DNA of 64,000 nt from Streptomyces violaceoruber (GTDB lineage Bacteria; Actinomycetota; Actinomycetes; Streptomycetales; Streptomycetaceae), in contig NZ_CP137734.1 of assembly GCF_033406955.1 (NCBI RefSeq), forward strand, positions 4,836,001 to 4,900,000. The letters are read 5' to 3'. The notes under the pieces are model-generated. The model had not been told where the DNA came from. It worked only from the letters and a program-made list of their open reading frames with translations, and made no database searches. Both the position numbers and the translations under genes were made by a program. This document shows, piece after piece, positions 33,564 to 51,500 of the stretch (position 1 is the first letter of the stretch; each line of letters begins with the position of its first letter).

Positions 33564-33620
33564 CGACGGCCCATAGCGTCCCGAGTACACACAAAACGAC
33601 GGTGGACGGAGGCTCTGCCC
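33564..33620 (+). promoter_or_regulatory. asnO upstream region with ribosome site
   Basis: The only sizeable gap in this part of the cluster. It includes ataacgacggcccatagcgt, related to the sequence upstream of the ACP gene, an AC-rich acacaaaac stretch, and GGAGG eleven bases before the asnO ATG. A separate promoter for asnO and the exporter is possible. Confidence 0.4.
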
Positions 33621-34622
33621 ATGGCTGCGAATGCCGCGGGACCGGCGTCGCGCTACGACGTGACGCTGGATCAGTCGGATGCGGAACTCGTCGAGGAGAT
33701 CGCCTGGAAACTCGCCACGCAGGCGACCGGGCGGCCCGACGACGCCGAATGGGTCGAGGCGGCCAGGAACGCCTGGCACGCCTGGCCGGCGACCCTGCGC
33801 CGGGACCTCGCCGGATTCCGCCGGGACTCGGGACCGGACGGCGCGATCGTGCTGCGCGGTCTGCCCGTCGACTCCATGGGGCTGCCGCCGACCCCGCGGG
33901 TCAACGGCTCCGTGCAGCGCGAGGCCTCGCTGGGCGCCGCCGTGCTGCTGATGACCGCCTGCGGGCTCGGCGACCCCGGCGCGTTCCTGCCGGAGAAGAA
34001 CGGCGCCCTCGTACAGGACGTCGTCCCCGTGCCGGGCATGGAGGAGTTCCAGGGCAACGCCGGTTCGACCCTGCTGACGTTCCACAACGAGAACGCCTTC
34101 CACGAGCACCGCCCCGACTTCGTGATGCTGCTGTGCCTGCGCGCCGACCCCACGGGCCGGGCGGGCCTGCGCACCGCGTGCGTGCGGCGGGTGCTGCCGC
34201 TGCTGTCCGACTCCACCGTGGACGCCCTGTGGGCACCGGAGTTCCGCACCGCGCCGCCGCCCTCCTTCCAGCTGAGCGGCCCCGAGGAGGCACCCGCACC
34301 GGTACTCCTCGGCGACCGTTCGGACCCCGACCTGCGGGTGGACCTGGCGGCCACCGAGCCGGTGACCGAGCGGGCCGCCGAGGCCCTGCGCGAACTCCAG
34401 GCCCACTTCGACGCCACCGCCGTCACCCACCGCCTCCTGCCCGGGGAGCTGGCGATCGTGGACAACCGCGTCACCGTGCACGGCCGCACCGAGTTCACCC
34501 CCCGCTACGACGGCACCGACCGCTGGCTCCAGCGCACCTTCGTGCTCACCGACCTGCGCCGCTCGCGCGCGATGCGGCCGGCCGACGGCTACGTGCTCGG
34601 AGCGGCCCCGCAGCCCGCCTGA
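33621..34622 (+). CDS. asnO: asparagine 3-hydroxylase AsnO (Fe(II)/2-oxoglutarate oxygenase)
   Basis: This 333-residue oxygenase should hydroxylate free L-Asn at C-beta before it is loaded by module 9. The iron ligands of the CAS/AsnO family are visible as the H-x-E of FHNENAFHEHR (near residues 155-157) and the distal His in TVHGRTEF (near 287), with an Arg for 2-oxoglutarate in the WLQRTFV segment. Size and spacing match S. coelicolor AsnO. It precedes the exporter, and HasP, which phosphorylates the hydroxyl, lies just across the terminator. Confidence 0.93.
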   Translation: MAANAAGPASRYDVTLDQSDAELVEEIAWKLATQATGRPDDAEWVEAARNAWHAWPATLRRDLAGFRRDSGPDGAIVLRGLPVDSMGLPPTPRVNGSVQREASLGAAVLLMTACGLGDPGAFLPEKNGALVQDVVPVPGMEEFQGNAGSTLLTFHNENAFHEHRPDFVMLLCLRADPTGRAGLRTACVRRVLPLLSDSTVDALWAPEFRTAPPPSFQLSGPEEAPAPVLLGDRSDPDLRVDLAATEPVTERAAEALRELQAHFDATAVTHRLLPGELAIVDNRVTVHGRTEFTPRYDGTDRWLQRTFVLTDLRRSRAMRPADGYVLGAAPQPA

Positions 34623-34661
34623 CCGGCCAAGCCCCCGCAGTGAGACATGAGTAGGAGTGCG

Positions 34662-36509
34662 ATGACGAGCACGCAGACCAGGGAGCGACCGCCCGCCCGG
34701 AAGACCGGCGCGAAGAACGCGCCGGAGCCCGGACCGCCCGCCCCGCCGGTCCGCAAGGTCGGGCTGCGCTCCCTGTTCCCCTATCTCCAGGGCTACTGGC
34801 CGACGCTGGGGATCGTCGCGGTGCTCTCCCTGGTGGTCACCCTGCTGACCCTCAGCCAGCCGGTGCTGACCCGGGACGTACTGGCCGACATCGAGGCGGA
34901 CAGGCCGGTGGGGCGGCTGGTGGCCCTGCTCATCGGCGTCCTCGTGGTGGTGGCCGTGCTCGGCGGGGTCCGCGACTACCTGCTCCAGCGGGCCGCCGAA
35001 GGGCTCGTGCTGACCGCCCGCCGCCGGCTGGTGGCCCGGCTGCTGCGGCTGCCCATCACCGAGTACGACCAGCGCCGCACCGGCGACATGCTCTCCCGGG
35101 TCGGCGCCGACACCACCATGCTGCGCGCGGTGGTCACCTCCGGCCTCTTCGACACCGTGACCAACGTCGTCATGGTCGGCGGCTCCGCGCTCATGATGTG
35201 CCTGATCGACCCCACCCTGTTCGCGGCCACCGCCCTCGGCCTCGGACTCGGCGTCCTCGCCGTCGTCGGGCTCTCCCGGCGGGTGCGGGGCGCCTCCCGC
35301 GACGCCCAGGACCGGATCGGCGAGATGACCTCCGCCGTCGAGCGCGCCATCTCCGCCGTGCGCACCATCCGCGCCAGCGGCGCCGAGGAACGCGAGGGCA
35401 GGGCCGTCGACGGGTACGCGCAGCAGGCCTACCACGCCGGGATGCGCATCGCCCGGCTCCAGGCGATGATCAACCCGATCACCTCGACCACCATCCAGGT
35501 GGCGTTCCTCGTCGTCCTCGGCCTCGGCGGCGCCCGGGTGGCCAGCGGCGCCATCCAGGTCGGCGACATGGTCGCCTTCGTGCTCTTCCTGTTCATGCTG
35601 TGGTTCCCGCTCGGCCGCGCGCTGACCGCCTACTCCCGGCTCCAGTCCGGGCTGGGCGCCCTCCAGCGCATCGAGGAGATGGTGGACCTGCCGCAGGAGA
35701 CCGACGCCGTCGCGGGACCGCTCACGGTGCGCGAACGCACCCGGCCCGGGACCGAGCCCGCCGACGCGGAACCGCGGCCGCCCGCGATCGAGTTCGAGGG
35801 CGTCAGCTTCGGCTACGGCGACGGCGAGACGGTCCTGCGGGACGTCTCCCTCGCCGTCCCCCGCGGCACCCGCACCGCGCTCGTCGGCCCCTCCGGAGCG
35901 GGCAAGTCCACCCTCCTGTCGCTGGTGGAACGGTTCTACGACGTCACCTCCGGCACCGTCCGGGTCGGCGGCACCGACGTACGCGACCTGCCCCGCCGCG
36001 AACTGCGCGGACGCCTCGGCTACGTCGAGCAGTCGGCGCCGGTCCTCGCCGGCACCGTCCGCGACAACCTCTCCCTCGCCGCGCCCGACGCCACCGACGA
36101 CGACATGCGGGAGGTGCTGCGCTCGGTCAACCTCATGGGCGTGATCGAGCGGGCGCCGCAGGGCCTGGACACCGAGGTCGGCGAGGGCGGCGTCCTGCTG
36201 TCCGGCGGCGAACGGCAGCGCCTGGCGCTGGCCCGCACCTTCCTGGCCGCGCCGCCGATCATGCTGCTCGACGAGGCGACCAGCAACCTCGACGCCCGCA
36301 ACGAGGCCCTGATGCGGGAGGCCATCGGCACCGTCACCGCCGACCGGACGCTGCTCGTGGTCGCCCACCGGCTGTCCACCGTCGTGGACAGCGACCAGAT
36401 CGTCGTCCTGGAGCACGGCCGGGTCGTCGCCGCGGGCCGGCACGAGGAACTCACCGGCACCAGCCCCCTCTACCGGGAGCTGGCCAGCCACCAACTGCTC
36501 ATCCAGTAG
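34662..36509 (+). CDS. ABC exporter, half-size permease-ATPase
   Basis: This 615-residue ABC exporter has five to six transmembrane helices in the first 340 residues (TLGIVAVLSLVVTLL, LVALLIGVLVVVAVLGG and others) and a nucleotide-binding domain with Walker A GPSGAGKST (near 409), signature LSGGE (near 513) and Walker B IMLLDEA (near 533), then VVAHRLSTV. It probably works as a homodimer to export the finished lipopeptide. The ATG at 34662 was preferred over one 15 bases earlier because AGGAG precedes it. A strong hairpin follows the gene. Confidence 0.9.
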   Translation: MTSTQTRERPPARKTGAKNAPEPGPPAPPVRKVGLRSLFPYLQGYWPTLGIVAVLSLVVTLLTLSQPVLTRDVLADIEADRPVGRLVALLIGVLVVVAVLGGVRDYLLQRAAEGLVLTARRRLVARLLRLPITEYDQRRTGDMLSRVGADTTMLRAVVTSGLFDTVTNVVMVGGSALMMCLIDPTLFAATALGLGLGVLAVVGLSRRVRGASRDAQDRIGEMTSAVERAISAVRTIRASGAEEREGRAVDGYAQQAYHAGMRIARLQAMINPITSTTIQVAFLVVLGLGGARVASGAIQVGDMVAFVLFLFMLWFPLGRALTAYSRLQSGLGALQRIEEMVDLPQETDAVAGPLTVRERTRPGTEPADAEPRPPAIEFEGVSFGYGDGETVLRDVSLAVPRGTRTALVGPSGAGKSTLLSLVERFYDVTSGTVRVGGTDVRDLPRRELRGRLGYVEQSAPVLAGTVRDNLSLAAPDATDDDMREVLRSVNLMGVIERAPQGLDTEVGEGGVLLSGGERQRLALARTFLAAPPIMLLDEATSNLDARNEALMREAIGTVTADRTLLVVAHRLSTVVDSDQIVVLEHGRVVAAGRHEELTGTSPLYRELASHQLLIQ

Positions 36510-36525
36510 ACCGCCTTCCCCCCCC

Positions 36526-36574
36526 CACACGAAGGGGCCTCCCGGCGCACTTCACCGGGAGGCCCCTTCGTGTG
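36526..36574. terminator. bidirectional terminator between convergent transcripts
   Basis: A 20-bp perfect stem, cacacgaaggggcctcccgg (36526-36545) with its complement at 36555-36574, and a nine-base loop. It lies between the exporter gene (plus) and hasP (minus) and should stop both transcripts. Confidence 0.9.
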
Positions 36575-36585
36575 CGCCGGGCCGG

Positions 36586-37488
36586 TCAGCCGACCGTCGC
36601 CAGGCACTGCCGGACGCGGTGCCGGGTCAGCTCCCAGGCGGCGTCGAGCCCCACCGCCCGGGCCCGCGAGGCGTCGTCGGTGAACCGCCGGTGGGCGCGG
36701 CGCTCGCGGTACAGCAGCAGCGTCAGGTTCACCAGGAACGGCATCATCCCGTCCCGGTCGTCGGCGCGGTCGGCCACCTCCACCTCGATGCGGGCCCGCG
36801 CCCCGGGGACGTCGCCGAGGAGCATCCAGAGCTGGGCCAGGTCGAGTCCGGGCAGGTACAGGGCGCTGCTCGCCCAGTCGATCAGGACCTGCCGGCCCCG
36901 GCTGCGGACCACGTTCGCCAGCACCAGGTCGCCGTGGCCGAACTCGCGGGGCTCACCGGACAGTTCGAGGAGCCGGAGCAGGTCCGCCCAGTGCGCGTCG
37001 TCGAAGACGCCCTGGGCGTGCACCCCCTCCAGCATCCCCCGGTAGTCCACCGCCCACGCGCCGGCCGCCGCGGGCCGCCAGTGCCGCAGCCGCTCCACGG
37101 CCTCCAGCACCCCGGCCAGGTCCTCCCGGGAGACCGGAGTGACCGGGAACCGGTCCGGCGCCAGCACCTCTCCCGTGAGCCGCTCCATGACCAGCACGGC
37201 CCGCTCCCGGTCGGAGGCGAACCGCCGCGGCACCGGCACCGGCGGGGGCACCGCGTCGAACAGGTCGTAGGTGTCGATCTCGCGCAGGCACTGGCGCCGC
37301 CAGTCGGGCGTGCGCACCTTGGCCAGCGCCTCGACGCCGTCCAGCTCGCCGCCCACCACCAGCGAGGTGCGGCTGCGGTAGACGACCTCCCCGGGGGCGA
37401 AGCCGGGGCACACCTCACGGGCCAGCGCGATCAGCGCGCCGTCGGCGGCCGTCGGCGCACCGGTCTGGACATCGGACTCGGTCTTCAA
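36586..37488 (-). CDS. hasP: hydroxyasparagine phosphotransferase, HasP type
   Basis: This 300-residue kinase of the aminoglycoside-phosphotransferase family has the catalytic loop FGHGDLVLANVV, the metal-binding VLIDWASSALYLPGLDLAQ, and an N-terminal lobe with SLVVGGELDGVEALAKV. In CDA biosynthesis HasP phosphorylates the 3-hydroxyl of residue 9. The TTG at 37488 is the best start because AGGAG lies just upstream (37494-37498). The gene follows the hydrolase by 11 bases, so NRPS, hydrolase and kinase form one minus-strand operon ending at the terminator. Confidence 0.88.
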   Translation of the reverse strand: MKTESDVQTGAPTAADGALIALAREVCPGFAPGEVVYRSRTSLVVGGELDGVEALAKVRTPDWRRQCLREIDTYDLFDAVPPPVPVPRRFASDRERAVLVMERLTGEVLAPDRFPVTPVSREDLAGVLEAVERLRHWRPAAAGAWAVDYRGMLEGVHAQGVFDDAHWADLLRLLELSGEPREFGHGDLVLANVVRSRGRQVLIDWASSALYLPGLDLAQLWMLLGDVPGARARIEVEVADRADDRDGMMPFLVNLTLLLYRERRAHRRFTDDASRARAVGLDAAWELTRHRVRQCLATVG

Positions 37489-37499
37489 CGGGTTCTCCT

Positions 37500-38318
37500 T
37501 CACCGGCGCAGGAATTCGACGAGGCTCTTGTTCACCGCGTCCGGCGACTCCAGGTAGCCGTAGTGCCCGCAGTCGGGCACCAGCTCGTACTCGGCGCCGG
37601 GGATCGCGTCGGCCACCTCCCGGCCCAGGTGGGGCGGGGCGATCAGGTCGTCCTGGAAGGCGACGACGCGGGTGGCGGCCCGGATGCCGCGGTAGGCCTC
37701 CCGCCGGTCGCCGTCCACCCGCACCCCGAGCTGGGCCCGGTAGCCCGCACCGGAGCGCCGGGTCAGTTCCAGCACGTCCAGCCAGTCGCGGGCCTGCACG
37801 TCGTTGTCGAGGGTGCGCGGCGACAGGTTCTGCATGGCCTGCACGACCGCCTCGTAGGCGGCGGGCAGCCGGATCCCCTGGTCGTACAGCTCCATCTCCG
37901 CGCGGCACAGCGCCTCGCGCAGCGCGTCCGGGCGGGCCCGGGTCGCCATCAGGACCAGCCGGTCCACGAGGTCGGGCCGGGACAGGGCCAGCTCCTGGGC
38001 GATGTGCGCGCCCATCGAGATGCCGGCCACCCGGCAGGGCCCCAGCCGCAGTTCCTCGACGAGGGCCGCCGTGTCGGCGACCAGGTCGTCGATGCCGAAG
38101 CCCCCGGGGCACTCCTCGCTCGGCGCGATGCCCCGGTTGTCGAAGCTGATCACCCGGAACCCGGCGGCGACCAGCGCGGGCACCTGGTGCAGGTGCCAGG
38201 CCCGGCCGCTGCCGCCCGAGCCCATGACGAGCAGCACGGCGGGCGCGTTCTGCGCACCCGCCGGGGGCGCGTCGTCGTAGTAGTTGATCCTGATGCCGTT
38301 GACGGTGAGGACGGGCAT
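37500..38318 (-). CDS. alpha/beta-hydrolase
   Basis: This 272-residue hydrolase has the nucleophile elbow VAGISMGAHIA, an oxyanion segment MGSGGSGRAWH, an acid-loop region near VVAFQDDLIAPP and the final His in DCGHYGYLESPD. It lies three bases after the last NRPS gene and matches the hydrolase SCO3233 of the CDA cluster. A role as editing (type II-like) thioesterase or peptide-maturation hydrolase is possible; the sequence alone does not decide. Confidence 0.85.
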   Translation of the reverse strand: MPVLTVNGIRINYYDDAPPAGAQNAPAVLLVMGSGGSGRAWHLHQVPALVAAGFRVISFDNRGIAPSEECPGGFGIDDLVADTAALVEELRLGPCRVAGISMGAHIAQELALSRPDLVDRLVLMATRARPDALREALCRAEMELYDQGIRLPAAYEAVVQAMQNLSPRTLDNDVQARDWLDVLELTRRSGAGYRAQLGVRVDGDRREAYRGIRAATRVVAFQDDLIAPPHLGREVADAIPGAEYELVPDCGHYGYLESPDAVNKSLVEFLRR

Positions 38319-38321
38319 GGC

Positions 38322-45574
<7,253 letters not shown>

Positions 45575-45575
<1 letters not shown>

Positions 45576-48500
45576 CAGAGGGAACCCCATTCGCTCTCGA
45601 GTCGGGAGATGTCGTCCTCGCTGAGCGAGGTGAGGGAGACGTCCGAGGGGGTCAGACCGCTCGCCTCGGGCCGGCCGGCGTGCTCGACCAGCGCCTTCAG
45701 GGCCCGGAACCAGCCCTCGCCCAGGCGCCGCACCTCGGTCTCGGACAGCACGGCGTCCGCGTACGTCCACACGCTGTGCAGCGTGGGCCCCGCGTCGGTG
45801 TCGTGGGCGCCCGCGACCAGTTCCACCGGGTGCGCCAGCGGGGTGTCGGGGTGCTGCCCCGCCACGCCCCGCCCGAGCACGCTCCACGGCTCGGGCCCGG
45901 CGCCGCCGCCCGGTGCGCCGCCGCCCCGGCCGCCGGTGTGGCGGCCCAGGTAGTTGAAGCCGTACGCCGGTGTCGGCAGGGCGGCGAAACGGTCCCGGGT
46001 GCGCGGGTTGAGGTGACGGAGCAGGCCGTGGCCCACACCGTCGCGCGGGACGGCGCGCAGTTGCTCCTTGACCCGCTTCAGGGCCCGCCCGGCCGCTGCC
46101 CCGCCGTCCCACACCTCGGCCCAGTCCGGGTCGTCGACCTCGGGGTGCAGCGGCACCGGGTGCATCGAGGTGAACCAGCCGGTGGTGCGGGTGAGGTCGG
46201 CGCCCGGCACCAGGTGCTCGTGGCGGCCGTGGCTCTCCAGGTCCACCGTGACGGGCGCCGTGCCCCGGGCGCCCCGGTCGCGCCGCCAGTCGGCGACGGC
46301 CAGCCCGAACGCGGTGAGCAGCAGGTCGTTGATCTCCGCCCGGAACACCCCGGGCACCCAGGTGAGCAGGGCGTCGGTGGTGTCCGGGTCGAGGTCGAGG
46401 ACGACCTGTCCCGAGCGGGCGTGGGTGTCGCGCGCCGGATCCAGTACCGGGTCCGCCGGCTCGGCGGCCGGGCGGGCCGCGTCCAGCCAGTGGTCCGTCT
46501 CGGCCTCGGTGACGGGGGAGCCGGCCAGGTCCCGCAGCGCCGACGCCCACCGGCGCCAGCCGGTGCCCGCCGGGCTGAGCGGGCGGCCCTCGTAGGCGGC
46601 GGCCAGGTCCGGCACGAGCAGCCGCCAGCTGACCGCGTCCACGGCCAGGTGGTGGGCGACCAGGACCAGCAGCCCCGGCCGGTCCGGCCCCCGGTCGACG
46701 TGGCAGGCCCGCAGCATCCGCCCGTCGGCCGGGGACAGCCGGTCGCGCTCGGCGGCGCCCGCCTCGGCCACCAGAGCGTGCAGCCCGGCGTCGTCGACGT
46801 CCCCGGCCGCGCGGCGCGTGAGGAGACCGGCGGCGTCCGTGCCGCCGGGCTCGGGCTCGGGCACGGTCATCGACCAGTCCGCGGCGACCCGCAGCCGCAG
46901 CGAGTCGTGCCGGTCCAGGAGCGCCCTGAGGGCGGCCACCAGCCGCTCCGCGTCCAGGTCCGCGGGCACCGACACCACCACCGACTGGTTGAACGGGGCG
47001 ACCGGCCCGCCCAGCGCGGCGAACCACCCCATGATCGGCGTCGCGGGCACCGGCCCGCTCGCCGCTGCCTCCTCTTCCGCCGCTCCCGGTACGGCGCCCG
47101 CCGGCACCCCCGCCGCGCCGTCGGCGGCCTGCGCCTCGGCGAGTTCGAGTGCCTCGGCGACGCGGGCGACGCTCTGGTGCTCGAAGATGTCCCGCACGGA
47201 GAGCGTGAGGCCCTTCGCGCGGGCCCGGCTGACCAGCTGGATGGACAGGATGCTGTCGCCGCCCAGGTCGAAGAAGCCGTCGTCGACACCGACCGACTCC
47301 AGGCCCAGCGCCTCGGCGAACAGCGCGCACAGCAGCTCCTCGCGCGCCGTGACCGGGGCCCGGCCCGTGCCGGCGGCCGCGTAGTCCGGTGCGGGCAGCC
47401 GCCCCCGGTCCAGTTTGCCGTTGCCGGTCAGCGGCAGCTCCGGCAGGCGTACGAACGCCGACGGCACCATGTAGTCGGGCAGCGTCTCGCGCAGCCGCTC
47501 CCGCAGCTCCTCGTCCGAGGGCACCGGCACCGGTCCGGCCCCGGTCACCAGGTACGCCACCAGCCGCCGGTCGCCCGGCCGGTCCTCGCGCACCACGGCC
47601 ACCGCCTCCGGCACCCCCGGCTGCCGCGACAGGGCCGACTCGACCTCGCCCAGCTCCACCCGGAAGCCGCGGATCTTCACCTGGTCGTCGACCCGGCTGA
47701 TGAACTCCAGGTCGCCCCGCCGGTTCCAGCGCACGATGTCGCCGGTGCGGTACATCCGCTCGCCCGGCCCCTCGAAGGGGTTGGCGACGAACCGGGATGC
47801 GCTCTGCCCGGGCCGGTTCAGATAGCCGCGCGCCAGCTGCACCCCGGACACGTACAACTCGCCCGGCACCCCGGCCGGTACGGGCTGCAAGTACGGGTCG
47901 AGGACCAGCATGCGCGTGTTGGGGAACGGGCGGCCGATGGTCAGCACACCGTCCGCGAGGTCGTCCGGCGCCTCGACCCGCCAGGTCGTGCAGCCCACGA
48001 TCGTCTCGGTCGGACCGTACTCGTTGAGGACCCGCGCCCCCGGATGCGCCGCGAGCAGCGTCCGCACCGCGCGGCCGGTCAGCGACTCGCCGCCCAGGAC
48101 CAGCTCGCCGTCCGGCACGCACACCCCGGGCAGCCCGGTGATCAGCGGCAGATGGCTCGGCGTCGCCTTCAGGAACGTCGTCTGCGGCAGGTCGGGCACC
48201 TCGCCGTCCAGCGCCCGCTCGTGCAGCTCCTCCAGGTCCGCGAGGTGCACGCAGCCGCCGTTCAGCAGCGGCGCGAACAGACCCGTCACCGTCAGGTCGA
48301 AGGAGAGCGGCGAGTGCAGCAGCGCGTTGCCCGCCACGCCCGGGTACAGCTCCGCCGACACCGCCAGGTAGTTCAGCACCGGCTGGTGCTCCACGAGCAC
48401 CCCCTTGGGGCGGCCCGTGGAGCCCGACGTGTAGATGATGTACGCCGCGTTCCACGGCGACAGCGGCTGCGTGCGGTCCTCGTCCGTCAGGTCGTGCGCG

Positions 48501-51500
48501 GGCTGCACCGCCAGCCGGGCGGTGACGTCCGGGTCGTCGAGCAGCAGCCGGGGCAGCTCCGCCGGGAACACCCCGGCCGGGACCGCCGACGTCGTCAGCG
48601 CGCACACCGGCGCCGCGTCCTCGGCCATGGTGGCGATCCGCTCGCGCGGACTGCCCGGGTCGACCGGCAGGTACGCGGCCCCCGTCTTCAGCACCGCGAG
48701 CACCGCCACGCCCATCTCCACCGACGGCGGCAACGAGATCGCCACCACCTGCTCCGGGCCCGCCCCGGACTCCGCGAGGAGATGGGCGAGCCGGTTGGCA
48801 CGCGAGTTCAGCTCGGCGTACGTCAGCGTCGTCCCGGCGGCCGAGAACGCCGGGCGGCGCGGAGTCCTGGCGACCTGCTCCTCGAACAGCCGGGGCAGGG
48901 TCCCCTCGCGCTGCGGGCGCGCGGTGTCGTTCCACTCCCGCAGCACCTGGCGCCGCTCGGCCGGGTCCAGCAGGCCGATCCCGCCGATCGGCCGGTCCGG
49001 GTCGGCGGTGACCGAGCCCAGCACCCCGAGCAGCCGCGAGATCACCGACTCCGCGGTCTCCCGGTCGAACAGCTCCGTGCGGTACTCCAGCGAACCGCGC
49101 ATGCCCGCGGGACCGCCCGACGGGTCGTGCCGCTCGCCGAAGGTCAGCGCCAGGTCGAACTTGGCCACCCCAGTACCGGCCGTCATCCGGGTCGCGTTCA
49201 GGAGCGCTCCGGCCTGCCCGGACACGTCCGGGGTGTCCGGGGATGCGGGCGCGGTGCGGTCGCCCGCACCGGCCGTGTTGTTGAAGGTGATCATCACCTG
49301 GTACAGCGGGTGGTGGGCCAGACTGCGCGCCGGGTTCAGCGCCTCCACCAGCCGCTCGAACGGCACGTCCTGGTGCGCGTACGCGGCCAGGTCGCGCTCG
49401 CGCACCCGGCCCAGCAGCTCGCGGAAGGTCGGGTTGCCGCCGGTGTCGGTGCGCAGCACCAGCGTGTTCACGAAGAAGCCGACGAGATCCTCGGTGGCGG
49501 CGTCGTTGCGCCCCGCGACCGCCGTGCCGACGGGAATGTCCTCGCCCGCCCCCAGCCGCGTCAGCAGCGTGGCGAACGCCGCCTGGACCACCATGAACAG
49601 GCTGGAGTGCGTGGATCGCGCCAGCTCCGTCAGCCGCGCGTGCAGCGCCGTCGGCACCGTGAACGCGATGCGGTCGCCGGTGTATCCGGCGGTCGCCGGG
49701 CGGGGCCGGTCGGTGGGCAGCTCCAACTGCTCCGGCAGCCCCGCCAGGGCGTCCTTCCAGTAGGCCAGCTGCCGCGCCGCCACGCTGTCGGGGTCGGACT
49801 CGTCGCCGAGGACCTCCCGCTGCCACAGCGCGTAGTCGGCGTACTGCACCGGCAGCGGCTCCCAGTCCGGTGCCGCGCCCGCGCAGCGCGCCGCGTACGC
49901 GGCCGTGAGATCGCGGGCCAGCGGGGCCATCGACCAGCCGTCGCCCGCGATGTGGTGGATGAGCAGCAGCAGGACGTGCTCGGTGTCCGAGACGCGGAAC
50001 AGCCGGGCCAGGAACGGGATGTCGGCCGTCAGGTCGAAGGCGTGCCGGGCCGCCTCGCCGACCCGCTCCGCCACCTCCCCGGCGGTCACGTCGACCACGT
50101 CCAGGCGGCCGGCGGCCCGGTCGGCGGGCAGCACGACCTGCCACGACCCCCCGTCGTCCGCCGCGAACACGGTCCGCAGGCTCTCGTGCCGGACCAGCAC
50201 GTCACCGATCGCCCGCTCCAGCGCCGCCCGGTCCACCGGACCGGACAGCCGGAGCGCCGTCGGCATGTTGTACGTCGCCGACGGGCCCTCGAACTGGTGC
50301 AGGAACCACAGGCGCTGCTGCGCCGGCGACAACGGGACCCGCTCCGGACGCGGCCGGGCCGTCAGCGGCGCCCGCGCGCCCGCCGCCCGGTCCAGGGCGC
50401 CGGAGAGCCCGGCGATCGTCGGCGTCTCGAAGAACTGGCGCACGGACAGTTCGACGCCCAGCGCCGTCCTGATGCGGCTGACCAGCCGGGTGGCGAGCAG
50501 CGAGTGCCCGCCCAGGTCGAAGAAGCCGTCGTCGATGCCGATCCGGGCGACGCCCAGCACCTCGGCGAACAGCGCGCACAGGATCTCCTCGCGCGGATCC
50601 CGCGGCCCCCGGCCCACCGGCTCGCCGTCGTACTCCGGAGCGGGCAGCGCCTTGCGGTCCAGCTTCCTGTTCGGCGTCAGCGGCAGCGCGTCGAGCACCA
50701 CGAACGCCGTCGGCACCATGAACTCCGGCAGCCGTCCGCGCAGCCGCTCCCGCAGCTCCCGCGCGCTCGGCACCGGACCTGTTGGACCCGCCTGCCCCTC
50801 CGGCCCCTCCGGACCCTCCGGACCCTCCGGACCCTTCGGTACGACGTACCCGACCAGCCGCCGGTCGCCCGGCCGGTCCTCGCGCACCGTCACCGCGGAC
50901 TCGGCCACCGCCGGATGCCGGGACAGCTCCGCCTCGATCTCCCCGAGCTCGATACGGAAACCCCGCAGCTTGACCTGCTGGTCCACCCGGCTCAGATAGC
51001 GCAGCGCACCGTCCCGGCGCCGGCACACCAGGTCGCCCGTGCGGTACATCCGGGTACCGGCCGGGCCGTACGGGTCGGCGGTGAACCGCTCCGACGTCAG
51101 CGCGGGACGCAGGTGATAACCCTGCGCCAACTGCTCCCCGGCCAGATACAACTCGCCCGGCACACCGACCGGTACCGGCCGCAGCGCCGAGTCCAGCACG
51201 TAGGCCGAGGTGTTGGCGAGCGGCCGGCCGATGACCGGCCCGGACTCGGCGACATCGGCCGCCGTCGCCCAGATCGTCGCCTCCGTCGGCCCGTACAGGT
51301 TCGTCACGGAGCGGGCGCGGTCCGTCAGCGCCCGCGCCAGCTCGGACGGCAACGCCTCCCCGCCCACCAGCACCCGCACCCCGGCCAGCTCGTCCCCGGC
51401 CACGGCCGCGACCCCCTGCCACAGGCTCGGCGTCGCCTGGACCATGGTGATCCCCGACGCCGACACCCGGTGCAGCAGCGCGTGCGGGTCGCGCGCGGTC

